Assembly (NCBI GenBank): GCA_963765625.1
Contig: CAVXXD010000017.1
Coordinates: 31,632 to 95,631, forward strand
Length of the DNA stretch: 64,000 nucleotides
DNA from: CAVXXD01 sp963765625
GTDB lineage: Bacteria; Actinomycetota; Geothermincolia; Geothermincolales; Geothermincolaceae
Direction of reading: 5' to 3'
How positions within the stretch are numbered: position 1 is the stretch's first letter; every line of letters starts with the position of its first letter. The position numbers were made by a program, and so were the translations under genes. Shown here one piece after another: positions 26,147-35,290 of the stretch. Under the pieces are notes generated by a model. It made no database searches and was not told the DNA's origin. It saw nothing but the letters and a program-made list of their open reading frames with translations.

Positions 26147-27455
26147 TTGTTCGTCGACGAGGCCAGGATATTTGTTAAAGCCGGGAGTGGCGGCAACGGA
26201 GCCGTCAGCTTCCATCATGAGAAGTTCCGACCGATGGGTGGGCCGGATGGTGGTGGAGGAGGTACGGGAGGAAGCGTCTGGGCGGAAGCCACCCGTGACA
26301 CCGACACCCTGGCGGAGTTCTCGCATCATCGGCACTGGCGGGCGGAAAGCGGCCGACCCGGCGAAGGCAACAACCGGCATGGGGCCAATGGCGAGGACCT
26401 GGTGATCTTCGTGCCGGTAGGCACCCAGGTACGAAACGAGGAGGGCGGCCTCCTGGCCGACCTCTCTTGCGACGGGCAGCGGGCCTGCCTGGCCAAAGGG
26501 GGACATGGTGGCCGGGGAAACGCCGTCTTCGCTACCTCCAGGCGCAAAGCCCCCCATTTCGCCGAAAAGGGAGAACCGGGGGAAGAAGGCTGGCTCAGCC
26601 TCGAATTGAAGCTCATAGCCGACGTAGGGCTGGTGGGACTACCCAACGCGGGAAAAAGCACTCTGGTCTCCCACGCCAGCATGGCCCGGCCGCGTATCGC
26701 CGATTACCCCTTCACCACCTTGAACCCGGTGCTCGGGGTGGTCCCGGCGGGAGAAGGCCCGGAGGAAGAAGAAACGGGCTTCGTCATGGCTGATCTCCCA
26801 GGCCTGATCGAAGGGGCGTCTGAAGGTAAGGGCCTGGGCCTGCAGTTCCTGCGGCACGTGGAGCGCACCAAGCTGCTGCTCCACCTGCTGGACCTGGCCG
26901 CGCCGGGGCCGCCTTCCTGCCTGGAAGCCTACGAGATGATATCCAGGGAACTGGAGTCGTACGACGAAGCACTGGCCGGTAAGGCGTGCCTGGTGGCGGG
27001 CAATAAGATCGACATCGCCCCACCGGAAACGGCGGAAGAGGTCCGCAAGGCCATGCAGGCCATGGGGGTGGAATTTTATCCCATATCCGCCCTGACCGGC
27101 GAGGGTATGGACGAGCTGATGGCGGCAATCGGGCGAAGGTTGAAAGAGTTGCGCCTGGAGGACGATAACAGCCAGGAATGTCGAACCGGTGGAGGAGGAG
27201 AGGACGCTCTACAAGTACCGCCCACGCAAGGGAAAGGGCTTCGAAGTGCTGAAGGAAGAAGACGGCTTCAGGGTAACCGGTGAAGCCGTCGAGAAACTGG
27301 TCGACCGGACCGACCTGATGAACCAGGAAGCCGTGGCCTACCTGCAGAGGAGGCTAAGGACCTTGGGGGTCGAGGAAGAGCTGGAAAAGCAGGGTGCCCT
27401 GGAGGGGGACGCCGTTTACATAGGGGATGAAGTCTTCGATTACTATCCCGACTGA
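26147..27455 (+). CDS. obg: GTPase Obg/CgtA, frameshifted near C-terminus
   Basis: Ribosome-assembly GTPase. Start TTG at 26147 gives the canonical M-F-V-D-E-A-R-I-F and follows AGGAGG by 5 bases; ATGs upstream lack a ribosome site. The glycine-rich Obg fold (KAGSGGNGAVSFHHEKF) is followed by the G domain: P-loop GLPNAGKST, switch II DLPGLIEGA, and NKID. The C-terminal OCT domain (YKYRPRKGKGFEVLKEEDGFRVTG) is in another frame. Removing the T at 27179 joins ...DDNSQE to VEPVEEERTLYKY, so this is one gene of about 436 residues. Obg is essential, which argues for a sequence error. It is in the usual rplU-rpmA-obg neighbourhood but divergent here. Confidence 0.92.
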
Positions 27456-27459
27456 GTGA

Positions 27460-28362
27460 ATGGCTGAAAACGATACGCGGACGAGGGTAATTGAATGTCT
27501 ACGGATGGCCGCCGGGCACCCGGCCTGGTGGGTGGCGGCCTTTCTCACCACCCTGGTGGTTGACCGCCCGCTGCAGTTCATCTTCGCCTCCCAGTTCCTC
27601 ACCGGGCAGCGGGACGTCTTTCCTTCCATCCTCGACCTGACCGACATCCGCGGGTCGTTTCTGCCCCTCTTCATCGTTATCGCGGCGCTGGTGTTACTGG
27701 CCGGCAAGGCGCTGGCCTACATGGGGGAGGCCGCCCTGATCGAGCTGGCCGAAGGTGAGAGGGCGAAAGAAGGGAAGAGCCTGGGGGTTTCACTGGGACG
27801 GGGGTGGCGCCACCTACCCAGGTACGCGGCGACGGTCTTCCCGGTTGACCTCGCACGGTATGCCTTGCTGCTGTTGCCTGGATTCATGTGGATGGCCTGG
27901 CGCCGTTTCGATCCCGAATTAGACTGGTGGTGCGCCTACACCGTCATCAATCTGGCCTGGGTGGTCACCTGCCTCCCGCTGGCAATGGCGCTCGGCGTCT
28001 TCTCGGAACTGGCGGGAAGGGAAGTGGTGCTGACGGCGTCTCGTCCACCTGGGGCCTGGCAGGACGCCTGGCTCCTGGCATTGAGGAATCGCCAGGCGGT
28101 CTTTGCTGCCTGGATTCCCACGATTGTCGCCGACGCGGCCATGGCCGTCTTTTTCCTGGCGGTCTCCTTCCCCACGGCGTATGTCGTCTACCTCATCGGG
28201 CACGGCGAGGGGGTGGGGGGCGCGGCAAGGGAACTGGTTGCAGCCGCCCTTTTTTTTCTGGCCTTTCTGACGGCGAAAACCGCGCACGCCGTAGCTCAGA
28301 CGTTCAAATCCGTCCTGTGGACCTTCACCTTCCGGGAGCTCAAAGGTTCTGTGCTAAACTAG
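27460..28362 (+). CDS. Integral membrane protein, unknown
   Basis: 300 residues with about six hydrophobic segments (for example near residues 20-40, 67-88, 127-150, 160-185, 212-240 and 258-280) and an acidic cytoplasmic stretch. I do not recognise a specific family; it resembles membrane proteins that accompany ABC transporters. It starts 5 bases after the obg stop and is followed after 27 bases by an ABC ATPase gene, so obg, this gene and the transporter may be cotranscribed. Confidence 0.75.
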   Translation: MAENDTRTRVIECLRMAAGHPAWWVAAFLTTLVVDRPLQFIFASQFLTGQRDVFPSILDLTDIRGSFLPLFIVIAALVLLAGKALAYMGEAALIELAEGERAKEGKSLGVSLGRGWRHLPRYAATVFPVDLARYALLLLPGFMWMAWRRFDPELDWWCAYTVINLAWVVTCLPLAMALGVFSELAGREVVLTASRPPGAWQDAWLLALRNRQAVFAAWIPTIVADAAMAVFFLAVSFPTAYVVYLIGHGEGVGGAARELVAAALFFLAFLTAKTAHAVAQTFKSVLWTFTFRELKGSVLN

Positions 28363-28389
28363 CATTCGGAAGTAGAGGAGGAGAACGGC

Positions 28390-29319
28390 ATGGCCGAAGC
28401 GGTGATCAGGACCGAGACCCTCTCCATGCGATACGGAAAGAAATGGGCCCTCACCGAGCTCGACCTCGAGGTTTATCAGGGCGAGATCTTCGGGTTCCTG
28501 GGCCCGAACGGCGCCGGTAAAACCACCACCATCAAGATACTCACCGGCTTGCTGCGGGCCTCCGGCGGGTTGTCCAGCATATTTGGACAGCCATCCCGTG
28601 AGGCTGTTTCCCACCGCTGGTTCGGATACGCCCCCGAGAACCCTTATCTCTACGATTACCTCACGCCGCGGGAGATGCTGACGCTCTACTGCCGTCTGCA
28701 GGCTCTGCCTCCCGAGACCCACGGTGACGAGATAACCCGTGTGCTCTGGGCAACCGGCCTCACCGAAGTGAGAGACCAGAAGGTCAAGACCTTCTCCAAG
28801 GGCATGAAGGGACGGCTGGCCCTGGCGCAGGCCCTGCTGGGATCGCCCCCGATCATCTTCCTGGACGAGCCCACCTCTGGACAGGACCCTCTGGCCAGGG
28901 TGGCGATACGCGACATCATGTTGCGGTACCGGGAGTGGGGAGGGACGGTCTTCCTCAACTCGCACATCCTCACCGACGTGGAGAGGGTCTGCGACCGGGT
29001 CGGCATCATCAACCGCGGCCGGCTGGTGAGCCTGGGTGAGGTGGCCGAATTCGAAAAGGGAGGCGACCGGCTCCACGTGGAGGCGGAAGGGCTTGAGGGA
29101 GGCGCCCTTGAAGGCCTGGAGAGAGCGGGGAAGACTTGGCGGGTGGTCGAAGGCGGCATCGCCATCGAAGGCGTAGGACGCGAAGAAGTACCGGAGATAA
29201 CCAGGATGCTGGTGGAGAAAGGAGCCCGCCTCTACGCGGTGCAGCCCCAGAAGAGAAGCCTGGAAGAATATTTCATCGAGGTGGTGAAGGCCGATGAAGG
29301 TCCTTACCCTGGGGCTTAA
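28390..29319 (+). CDS. ABC transporter ATP-binding protein
   Basis: 309-residue ABC-2/CcmA-type ATPase: Walker A GPNGAGKTTT, a Q-loop region with YAPENPYLYD, signature FSKGMKGRLALAQAL (FSKGM in place of LSGGQ, common in this branch), Walker B IIFLDEPTSGQDP, and the switch His in LNSHI. The C-terminal ~80 residues are the extra domain of this family. It overlaps the permease gene by 26 bases, so the two form a pair. The exported substrate (antibiotic, lipid or polymer) is unknown. Confidence 0.93.
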   Translation: MAEAVIRTETLSMRYGKKWALTELDLEVYQGEIFGFLGPNGAGKTTTIKILTGLLRASGGLSSIFGQPSREAVSHRWFGYAPENPYLYDYLTPREMLTLYCRLQALPPETHGDEITRVLWATGLTEVRDQKVKTFSKGMKGRLALAQALLGSPPIIFLDEPTSGQDPLARVAIRDIMLRYREWGGTVFLNSHILTDVERVCDRVGIINRGRLVSLGEVAEFEKGGDRLHVEAEGLEGGALEGLERAGKTWRVVEGGIAIEGVGREEVPEITRMLVEKGARLYAVQPQKRSLEEYFIEVVKADEGPYPGA

Positions 29320-30055
29320 CGTATTCAAGCGGCAGCGCCGCACCAGGGCTTTCTGGGTGATGGTGGCCATATTCCTGTTTCTGACGGTCGCTAATTACGT
29401 TATCGCCGTTCTTCAGAAAGAGGTCGTGGTGGGACACGACTATGCCGCTTTTATCTGGGATAACAGCGGCCTGGTCCCGGTTCTCTGCATGCTGCTGACC
29501 GTCGCCCTGGCGCAGAGCAGCGTCTCTTACGAGATCGGCAAGTCCACCATTCACCTCATCCTGGCCCGGCCCGTTTCGCCGGAGGAATGCATGACCGGGA
29601 TGTACGCCGGATCACTAATCTCCATACTCGTACCTTACCTGGTGCTGTCCATGGTCTCCCTGGCCGGCATGGCGGCAGTGACCGGTTCCTACCTGGGGCA
29701 GGCCCTGGCCGCCATATTTCTGTTCATGCTGCCGCTGGCCCTGCTCACCGTCATCGTCACCACCTTCAGCGCCTGGATGTCCGGGGCCATAGCCGGCATG
29801 CTCGGATTTGCCCTGTTCATCTTCAGTTTCTTCAGCGCCAGCATGGACAGTCTGGCTGAACGGGTAAACATCGGTTATGCCGTACCCCTGCGCGTCATCA
29901 ACTTCTTTTCCATGCGGCTGGACGCCTATTTTGACTCGGTGCACTCGCTCTTTACCGGGCAGGCGATGGCCTGGAGGCCCCTGGTGTGGGAGGCCGGTTA
30001 TGCTATCATTATCGTCGCCTTGGGCATAAGCGTTTTTCGTTATAGAAAGGTGTGA
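29294..30055 (+). CDS. ABC-2 type transporter permease
   Basis: 253 residues with six likely membrane spans, the partner of the ATPase whose end it overlaps. The E-I-G-K-S-T-I-H-L-I-L-A-R-P-V-S segment (about residues 78-93) is the typical cytoplasmic coupling helix of NatB/ABC-2 permeases. Its stop overlaps the gltX start, giving tight linkage downstream. Confidence 0.85.
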   Translation: MKVLTLGLNVFKRQRRTRAFWVMVAIFLFLTVANYVIAVLQKEVVVGHDYAAFIWDNSGLVPVLCMLLTVALAQSSVSYEIGKSTIHLILARPVSPEECMTGMYAGSLISILVPYLVLSMVSLAGMAAVTGSYLGQALAAIFLFMLPLALLTVIVTTFSAWMSGAIAGMLGFALFIFSFFSASMDSLAERVNIGYAVPLRVINFFSMRLDAYFDSVHSLFTGQAMAWRPLVWEAGYAIIIVALGISVFRYRKV

Positions 30056-31501
30056 TGGTCTTGCGTTTGAGGTTCGCCCCCAGCCCCACCGGGTACCTGC
30101 ATATCGGGAGCGCGCGCACCGCGCTCTACAACTACCTCCTGGCCCGCGCCAACCAGGGGGTTTTCATCCTGCGCATCGAGGACACCGACCAGTCCCGTTC
30201 CACCGAGGAGGCTATCGATTCCATCATCGACGACCTGAAATGGCTGGGGCTGGAATGGGACGAGGGGCCGGACATCGGCGGGGCTTACGGCCCCTACCGG
30301 CAGACCGAGAGGATGGAGCTTTACCGTGAGGCGGCCCACCGGATCCTGGAGGCGGGCAGCGCCTACCGCTGTTTCTGTGAGCCCGGCAAGGCTGAAGAAG
30401 CCGGCACGCCCAAGGGATAGGGACCGGAGCCCCTGCGGGTGCCGGGAACTGACGGAGGAAGAAGCTGTCGCGAAGGAGGCCACCGGAGTGTCTTATGCCG
30501 TCAGGTTCAAGGCGCCCGCAGGAGTCACGGAGTTTGACGACGCCATTCTGGGGAATATCTCCTTCGACAATTCATCGGTGGAGGATTTCGTGTTGTTGAG
30601 GCGGGACGGCGTGGCCACCTATCACCTGGCCGTGGTCATAGACGACCTGGGCATGGAGATAACCCACGTCATCAGGGGGGCGGACCATGTCTCCAACACC
30701 CCCAAGCAGATCCTCGTATACCGGGCTCTGGGACAGGAGCCGCCGGTCTTCGCCCACATGCCGCTGACAGTGGGGGCCGACGGCAAGCCCCTTTCCAAGC
30801 GTCACGGCGACGTCGCCCTGAGCCGCTACCGCGAGCAGGGTTTCCTGCCCGAGGCCATGATAAATTACTTCGCCCTGCTGGGCTGGTCGCTGGACGACTC
30901 CACCACCCTCATCGACAAGGAGACGCTCATCGCCAACTTCAGCCTGGAAAGGGTCTCCGCCAACCCGGGCACCTGGGACATGCAGAAACTGCTCTGGATG
31001 AACGGCCAGTATATAATGGGCCTCGCGGAAGAGGACCTCGAGGAGCGGCTGGCACCTTTCATGACCGGGGCGGGCCTGTACGAACCGGGCGACGGGGATG
31101 CGCGCGCCATCCTTGGCCGGGTGGTGCCGCTCATACGAGAGAGGCTCAAGACGCTGAACGAAGCACCGGCGCTCACCGCCTTCTTCTTCCGGGATATCGA
31201 GCTGGACGCGCCTTCCCGGGAGTTGCTGCGAGGCGGGAAAGCCGTACTCGTGCTGGAAGAAGCGATGCGGCGCCTGGAATCCCTCGACCCCTTCGACGCA
31301 ACCACCATCGAGGGCGCGCTGCGGGAGGCGGCCGCTTTCCTGGAGATGAAGCCGCGCGACGCCTTCCAGCCCATCCGGTTGGCCATCACCTCCAGCAAGG
31401 TCAGCCCACCGTTGTTCGAGTCGATGGAGATAGTCGGGCGAGATCGGTGCCTGGAGCTCCTTGAGCGCACCTCGAGACTGGCAGGGGAAGCCGGGACGTG
31501 A
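30055..31501 (+). CDS. gltX: Glutamyl-tRNA synthetase, frameshifted
   Basis: Class I synthetase charging tRNA-Glu (and often tRNA-Gln in bacteria). The start region RFAPSPTGYLHIGSARTALYN holds the HIGH-type motif, and KPLSKRHGD holds the KMSKS equivalent. The frame breaks at TAG 30418-30420. Removing one G of the GGG at 30415-30417 continues as ...TPKDRDRSPCGCRELTEEE into the second frame to 31501, giving a normal ~481-residue enzyme. The ATG at 30055 is used here; GTG at 30052 is an alternative. A bacterium needs this gene, so the break is probably a sequence error. Confidence 0.92.
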
Positions 31502-32265
31502 GATTACGCTGGTTGGGGACGGCGGGGTTCGAGTTCGCGAGCGGAGACACCCGCCTGCTCTTAGACCCTTACCTGACCCGCAACCCCCGCGCACTACCCG
31601 TTCAGGAACTTAAACCAATCGACTTCTCCACGGCCGAAGCTGTCCTTATTACCCACGGCCATTTCGACCACGCCTACGACGTGCCGCGAATAGCCCTTGC
31701 CAGCGGATGCCGCGTCTATGCTTCCTCCATGACCTGCCGCCGGCTGGCCCGGAGAAGCGTGCCGAAAGAGCAGCTTAACGTGGTGGAGGCCCCGGACTTC
31801 TTTGAAGTCGGACCCTTTCGCATCAAGGCGGTGCCCTCGCGCCATATCACCTTCGACCTGCCCCTGATCACCCGGACCGGGCTGCGCATCCTGCCTCACC
31901 TGTTCGAGTTTGTCGGGAGAGGTACGGCCTTTTATCCGGCCGGGGATGTCTTCGGCTACCTGATCGAAGTCGAGAGGAAGGTCATGTACCACATCGGCAG
32001 CGCCTGGCTGAACATGGACGTTCTCAAAGAGCAGGAGTTGGATGTGTTTTTTGTCCCGGTACAGGGGCATACCGATATAGCTGAGATCTCCGCAGGGATG
32101 GCTTGCGAATTGAAGCCCCGCATGGTGGTGCCCCACCACCATGACGACTTTTACCCGCCCTTAAGCCGAACCATCGACCTGGAGCCCTTCAGACGGAAAC
32201 TCTTTGAAGCCATGCCCCACGTGCGCCTGGTCGCGCCCACGATCAACCAGTGGGTCGAGGTGTAG
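31498..32265 (+). CDS. Metallo-beta-lactamase-fold hydrolase
   Basis: 255 residues, GTG start overlapping the gltX stop (GTGA). The metal-binding motif THGHFDHA is near residue 52, with later ligands in PSRH, AGDVFGY and the HHH of VVPHHHDD. The N-terminus RLRWLGTAGFEF matches the UlaG-like/COG2220 branch of the superfamily. The specific substrate is unknown. Confidence 0.85.
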   Translation: MRLRWLGTAGFEFASGDTRLLLDPYLTRNPRALPVQELKPIDFSTAEAVLITHGHFDHAYDVPRIALASGCRVYASSMTCRRLARRSVPKEQLNVVEAPDFFEVGPFRIKAVPSRHITFDLPLITRTGLRILPHLFEFVGRGTAFYPAGDVFGYLIEVERKVMYHIGSAWLNMDVLKEQELDVFFVPVQGHTDIAEISAGMACELKPRMVVPHHHDDFYPPLSRTIDLEPFRRKLFEAMPHVRLVAPTINQWVEV

Positions 32266-32301
32266 AGAAGGGACAGCCGCGGTTCCGGCGAATTCTTCTT
32301 T

Positions 32302-32415
32302 ATGAGAAAGATCCGTGCCGCCTGGTTTTTCATCGTTTGCTTCGCAGCCCTGATCACCGTCTCTCTCTTCTTCGAAGGGCCGCGCCATCTCTACGTTCAC
32401 GCCATCGTGATATGA
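32302..32415 (+). CDS. Possible 37-residue membrane peptide
   Basis: A short frame with ATG at 32302 codes a basic start (MRKIRAAW) and one hydrophobic segment, FFIVCFAALITVSLFF. It sits between the hydrolase and the NapH-like gene. It may be a small membrane protein or the detached first helix of the next gene if a base error lies between; the upstream CGGCGAATTCTTCTTT is not a strong ribosome site. Confidence 0.35.
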   Translation: MRKIRAAWFFIVCFAALITVSLFFEGPRHLYVHAIVI

Positions 32416-32442
32416 CTGGATTGCATAGGGCTGGTCTAGCTC

Positions 32443-33324
32443 ATGCGCTGGCGTAGAACGGCTGTCCAGGCGGCAGGCCTGATCCTGCTCAACCCGTACT
32501 TCTCATATTTTTCCAGCCGGGTGATCTACCAGGGTGAAGCCAAGTATGTCTGCGCCCCGGGATTGAACTGCTATGCCTGCCCCATGGCCGTTTTTTCCTG
32601 CCCCATCGGCGGCCTGCAGCTGGCCTTCACCAGGATGTCCTTAAAGGTCAGGGATTTCGCGAGCGGCCTGGGGGTGCTGCTGTACGTCGTCGGGTTCGTG
32701 GGCCTGCTGGGCGCGGTGCTGGGGAGGATACCCTGCGGCTGGATCTGCCCTTTCGGCTTCCTGCAGGACCTGCTCTATAAGGTTCCCACACCCAAGTGGC
32801 GGCTTCCCCGGCGCATCAATCTCGGCAGGTATGCCTTCCTGGCCATTTTGGCTATTGCCGTACCATTTTTCACCGCTACGAGCTGGTTCTCCCGCTTGTG
32901 CCCGGCCGGCGCCCTGGAGGGCGGGGTTTTCCTCAAGGCTGTTCCTCCCGATACCCCACTACCGGAAGCGGGATGGTTTTTCTGGTTGAAGATGGGGATA
33001 CTGGCAGGTTTTCTGGTGTGGATGGTCTTTACGCGGCGCCCCTTCTGCCGGGCCGTCTGTCCCCTGGGGGCCATGCTTGGGCTGCTCAACCGGGTGAGCC
33101 TCTACGGAATGGCGGTTGACGACGGGAAATGCACATCCTGCGGCAGGTGCAGGGAGGTCTGCCCGGTGGATATCGAGATACACGAGGACCCCAACTCCCC
33201 CGATTGTATACGCTGCCTGGAATGTAAGAACGCCTGCCCCCGGGGAGCGATAATTTCGGGGTTCAAACGCCCGGTGGAAGAGGCGAGGACGGGCCGGCGG
33301 AGCCGGGCAGTATCAGCGACCTGA
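32443..33324 (+). CDS. NapH/MauN-type membrane [4Fe-4S] ferredoxin
   Basis: 293 residues with about four membrane spans and cysteine motifs of the NapH family: GLNCYACPMAVFSCPIGG near the N-terminus, CGWICPFGFLQDL, CPAGALEGG, CRAVCPLGAML, and two C-terminal ferredoxin motifs, CTSCGRCREVCP and CIRCLECKNACP. These proteins transfer electrons between the quinone pool and periplasmic or membrane redox enzymes. The immediate neighbour downstream, on the opposite strand, is the thioredoxin-like lipoprotein, so a role in extracytoplasmic redox supply is possible. Confidence 0.87.
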   Translation: MRWRRTAVQAAGLILLNPYFSYFSSRVIYQGEAKYVCAPGLNCYACPMAVFSCPIGGLQLAFTRMSLKVRDFASGLGVLLYVVGFVGLLGAVLGRIPCGWICPFGFLQDLLYKVPTPKWRLPRRINLGRYAFLAILAIAVPFFTATSWFSRLCPAGALEGGVFLKAVPPDTPLPEAGWFFWLKMGILAGFLVWMVFTRRPFCRAVCPLGAMLGLLNRVSLYGMAVDDGKCTSCGRCREVCPVDIEIHEDPNSPDCIRCLECKNACPRGAIISGFKRPVEEARTGRRSRAVSAT

Positions 33325-33327
33325 CCC

Positions 33328-33726
33328 TCATCCTCCGGTGGCCTGGAGGATGGCCGCCTTTAACTCGCTCTCCTTGGGGACTCCCACGAAGGTCTTGACC
33401 TGGTTGCCCGATTTGTCGAAGACGATGATGGTGGGGGTTGCCTGGACCTTGTATTGGCTGACGGCGCTGCGGTCCTTGCTGATGTCTACCACCTCGAAGT
33501 CGATGATGTCTTCCTTGCCTTTGATCAGGCCCTGCACGAGGGCTTTGGCGGTATCGCAGGGGCTTCAGCCGGGCTGAACGAGTTCCAGTACGGTAGCTCT
33601 GCCGGAAGCTTCCGGATCGATGGTACCCCCGCCGGTATCGCTCTCGCCCCCGCACCCCGCCAGCAGCGAGGCCAGGAGTAGCAGCAAGGACAGGGCCGAT
33701 AGTACAATCGCAGGTTTTCTCAACAT
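33328..33726 (-). CDS. Thioredoxin-fold lipoprotein with in-frame TGA (probable selenocysteine)
   Basis: The ATG at 33726 follows GGAGGTAGG. The product opens with a lipoprotein signal (LLLLLASLLAGC), a short Gly/Ser linker, then ATVLELVQPG, a TGA codon (33565-33567), SPCDTAKALVQ, and on through the thioredoxin core with cis-Pro QATPTIIVFDKSGN, to TAG/TGA-free coding up to the final stop: 132 residues if TGA is read through. Read as selenocysteine, the redox site is U-S-P-C, exactly replacing the CxPC of thioredoxins. Both sides of the TGA are in the same frame, and a hairpin of SECIS geometry follows (33529-33543). It is probably a membrane-anchored extracytoplasmic disulfide reductase. The alternative is a Cys-to-stop mutation or base error. 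No selenium genes are in the window. Confidence 0.8.
33529..33543 (-). promoter_or_regulatory. SECIS-like hairpin downstream of the TGA
   Basis: On the minus strand, GCCCT-CGTGC-AGGGC forms a 5-bp stem with a 5-base loop. The loop begins 27 bases after the TGA and has G in its second position. This matches the known geometry of bacterial SECIS elements, which sit within the coding region just after the UGA. Confidence 0.55.
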
Positions 33727-33758
33727 CCTACCTCCGTTCTTCCGTGTTTATGACGATA

Positions 33759-33766
33759 ATTATACT
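33759..33766. promoter_or_regulatory. Overlapping divergent -10 elements
   Basis: The 65-base gap between the divergent thioredoxin-like and secreted repeat genes holds TATACT on the plus strand (33761-33766) and TATAAT on the minus strand (33764-33759). Neither has a clear -35 box. They may drive the two genes in opposite directions. Confidence 0.35.
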
Positions 33767-33791
33767 ATCCCTGTTCTGTTATGATTATGAC

Positions 33792-35228
33792 ATGGAACCA
33801 TATCGCATCCGCGCGGCCTGGGTGTGTCTTTTCGCCGCCGTGGTCATGGCGGCCGGGATGGTTTCACCGGCGTTCTCGAGCGAGCTCCCGGTCTCATGCG
33901 GTTTTGACGCTGCAGGTCTTACCACCTGGTACTTCGCGGAAGGATACACCGGGGCCGGTTTCGAGGAGTACCTGACCCTGCAGAACGCCGGGATGGGCGA
34001 AGCCAGGGTGGAGGTGACCTACTTCCAGGGCGGGGGAGCAACTTCTAACAGGACGCACTACGTACCCGGCGGCTCACGCTACACCATCTTCGTCAACTCC
34101 GACGCCGGCGAGGACCTGGAGCTTGCGGTGTTGATAAATTCGGACCTTCCCATCGTGGCGGAGCGCCCCATGTACTTCCACTATCAGGGCAGGGTCAATG
34201 GGGGACACGTAGGCCGGGGAGCCGGTACGACCGCCCCCGATTGGTACTTCGCCGAGGGATATACCGGTCCAGGCTTCGACGAATACCTGACCTTGCTCAA
34301 CCCCAACGCCTTTAATTGCGTGGTGGACGTGGTGTACATGATCCGCGGGAGTGGGGAGGTGACCCGGACCCACGAAGTCCCCGCCGCCTCGCGCTACACC
34401 GTCAACGTCAAGGCCGACGCCGGTGAGAGGCTGGAGCTCTCGGCCCGGGTAGGCTCTTTTCAAGAAGACCACGTGACGCCGGCGGGGATCGTTGCCGAGC
34501 GCTCCATTTACTTCCTCTTCGGGGGGACCATCGACGGAGGCTCCGTCTCCCTGGGTTCGACCGAACTGGGCACCAGTTGGTATTTCGCGGAAGGGTACAC
34601 CGGTGACTACTTCCAGGAATACCTGACCATCATGAATCCCCAGGACACTGAGGCCAGGGTGGAGATGACCTATTTCACCGATTCCGGTGACCCAACGGTT
34701 CGGCCCGAACTCGCCGTGCCGGCCCACGGGAGGGAGACGGTGCTGGTGAACACCGACGTCGGGGCGGGACGGAACGTGTCCGCTCGTGTCGACTCCGACA
34801 TACCCATATTGGTGGAGCGGCCTATATACTTCTCCTTCTTCTGCGGGGAACTCCAGGCCCTGGGTGGTGATGTGGCAATGGGAAGCCTGCCCGTTCTTGC
34901 CTGGTGCGCGGCGGAAGGTTACACCGGGCCGGTCTTCTACGAGTTTCTCACCGTGCTCAATCCCAACGACGAGGCGGTGACCATCTCTGTAAAATATTTC
35001 CTTAAAGGTGAGCCCGTACAGTCCAGGGAGTACGACATCAAGGCATCTTCACGTTACACCATACTCGTAAACGACGAGATCGGACGGGACAAGGAGTGCG
35101 GCCTGGAAGTAGCCGTGGTGACGGCAGGCGGGTTACCGGCGCTTCCGGTTGTAGTGGAGAGGCCCATGTATTTCCTGTATCAGGGGGCCTACAGCGGTGG
35201 GCACATAAGTATCGGTTATCCTCAGTAG
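33792..35228 (+). CDS. Secreted protein with four WYFAEGYTG-type repeats
   Basis: 478 residues from ATG 33792. It has a signal peptide (AAWVCLFAAVVMAAGMVSP...AFS), then four modules of ~105-115 residues beginning near residues 46, 151, 262 and 372. Each opens with W(Y/C)(F/A)AEGYTG, then a F(E/D/Q)EYLTL.N element, a SR(Y)T.(F/L/V)VN element and a closing (V)(A/V)ERP(M/I)YF. It has the same module as the protein at 19680, but here the protein is almost only modules. No sorting signal or anchor is visible at the C-terminus. There is no strong ribosome site before the ATG and the leader is short. It probably acts at or outside the cell surface; the function is unknown. Confidence 0.85.
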   Translation: MEPYRIRAAWVCLFAAVVMAAGMVSPAFSSELPVSCGFDAAGLTTWYFAEGYTGAGFEEYLTLQNAGMGEARVEVTYFQGGGATSNRTHYVPGGSRYTIFVNSDAGEDLELAVLINSDLPIVAERPMYFHYQGRVNGGHVGRGAGTTAPDWYFAEGYTGPGFDEYLTLLNPNAFNCVVDVVYMIRGSGEVTRTHEVPAASRYTVNVKADAGERLELSARVGSFQEDHVTPAGIVAERSIYFLFGGTIDGGSVSLGSTELGTSWYFAEGYTGDYFQEYLTIMNPQDTEARVEMTYFTDSGDPTVRPELAVPAHGRETVLVNTDVGAGRNVSARVDSDIPILVERPIYFSFFCGELQALGGDVAMGSLPVLAWCAAEGYTGPVFYEFLTVLNPNDEAVTISVKYFLKGEPVQSREYDIKASSRYTILVNDEIGRDKECGLEVAVVTAGGLPALPVVVERPMYFLYQGAYSGGHISIGYPQ

Positions 35229-35240
35229 GATCGTGGCCTG

Positions 35241-35270
35241 AAAAAGAAAGAAGGGCGCGGGTGCGCCCTT
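35241..35270 (-). terminator. Bidirectional-type terminator, T-run on minus strand
   Basis: Perfect inverted repeat AAGGGCGC / GCGCCCTT around a 4-base loop (35251-35270). On the minus strand it is followed by CTTTCTTTTT, so it ends the desaturase transcript. It may also stop the plus-strand secreted repeat gene, which ends at 35228. Confidence 0.8.
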
Positions 35271-35290
35271 CATGTGTTTGTCCGCGAAAC

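Noticed and set aside
35133..35290. C-terminal ~50 residues of the desaturase frame reading on to 35133
   Set aside because: This tail runs antisense through the end of the secreted repeat gene and the terminator; the repaired frame ends at 35291 with a sensible hydrophobic C-terminus.
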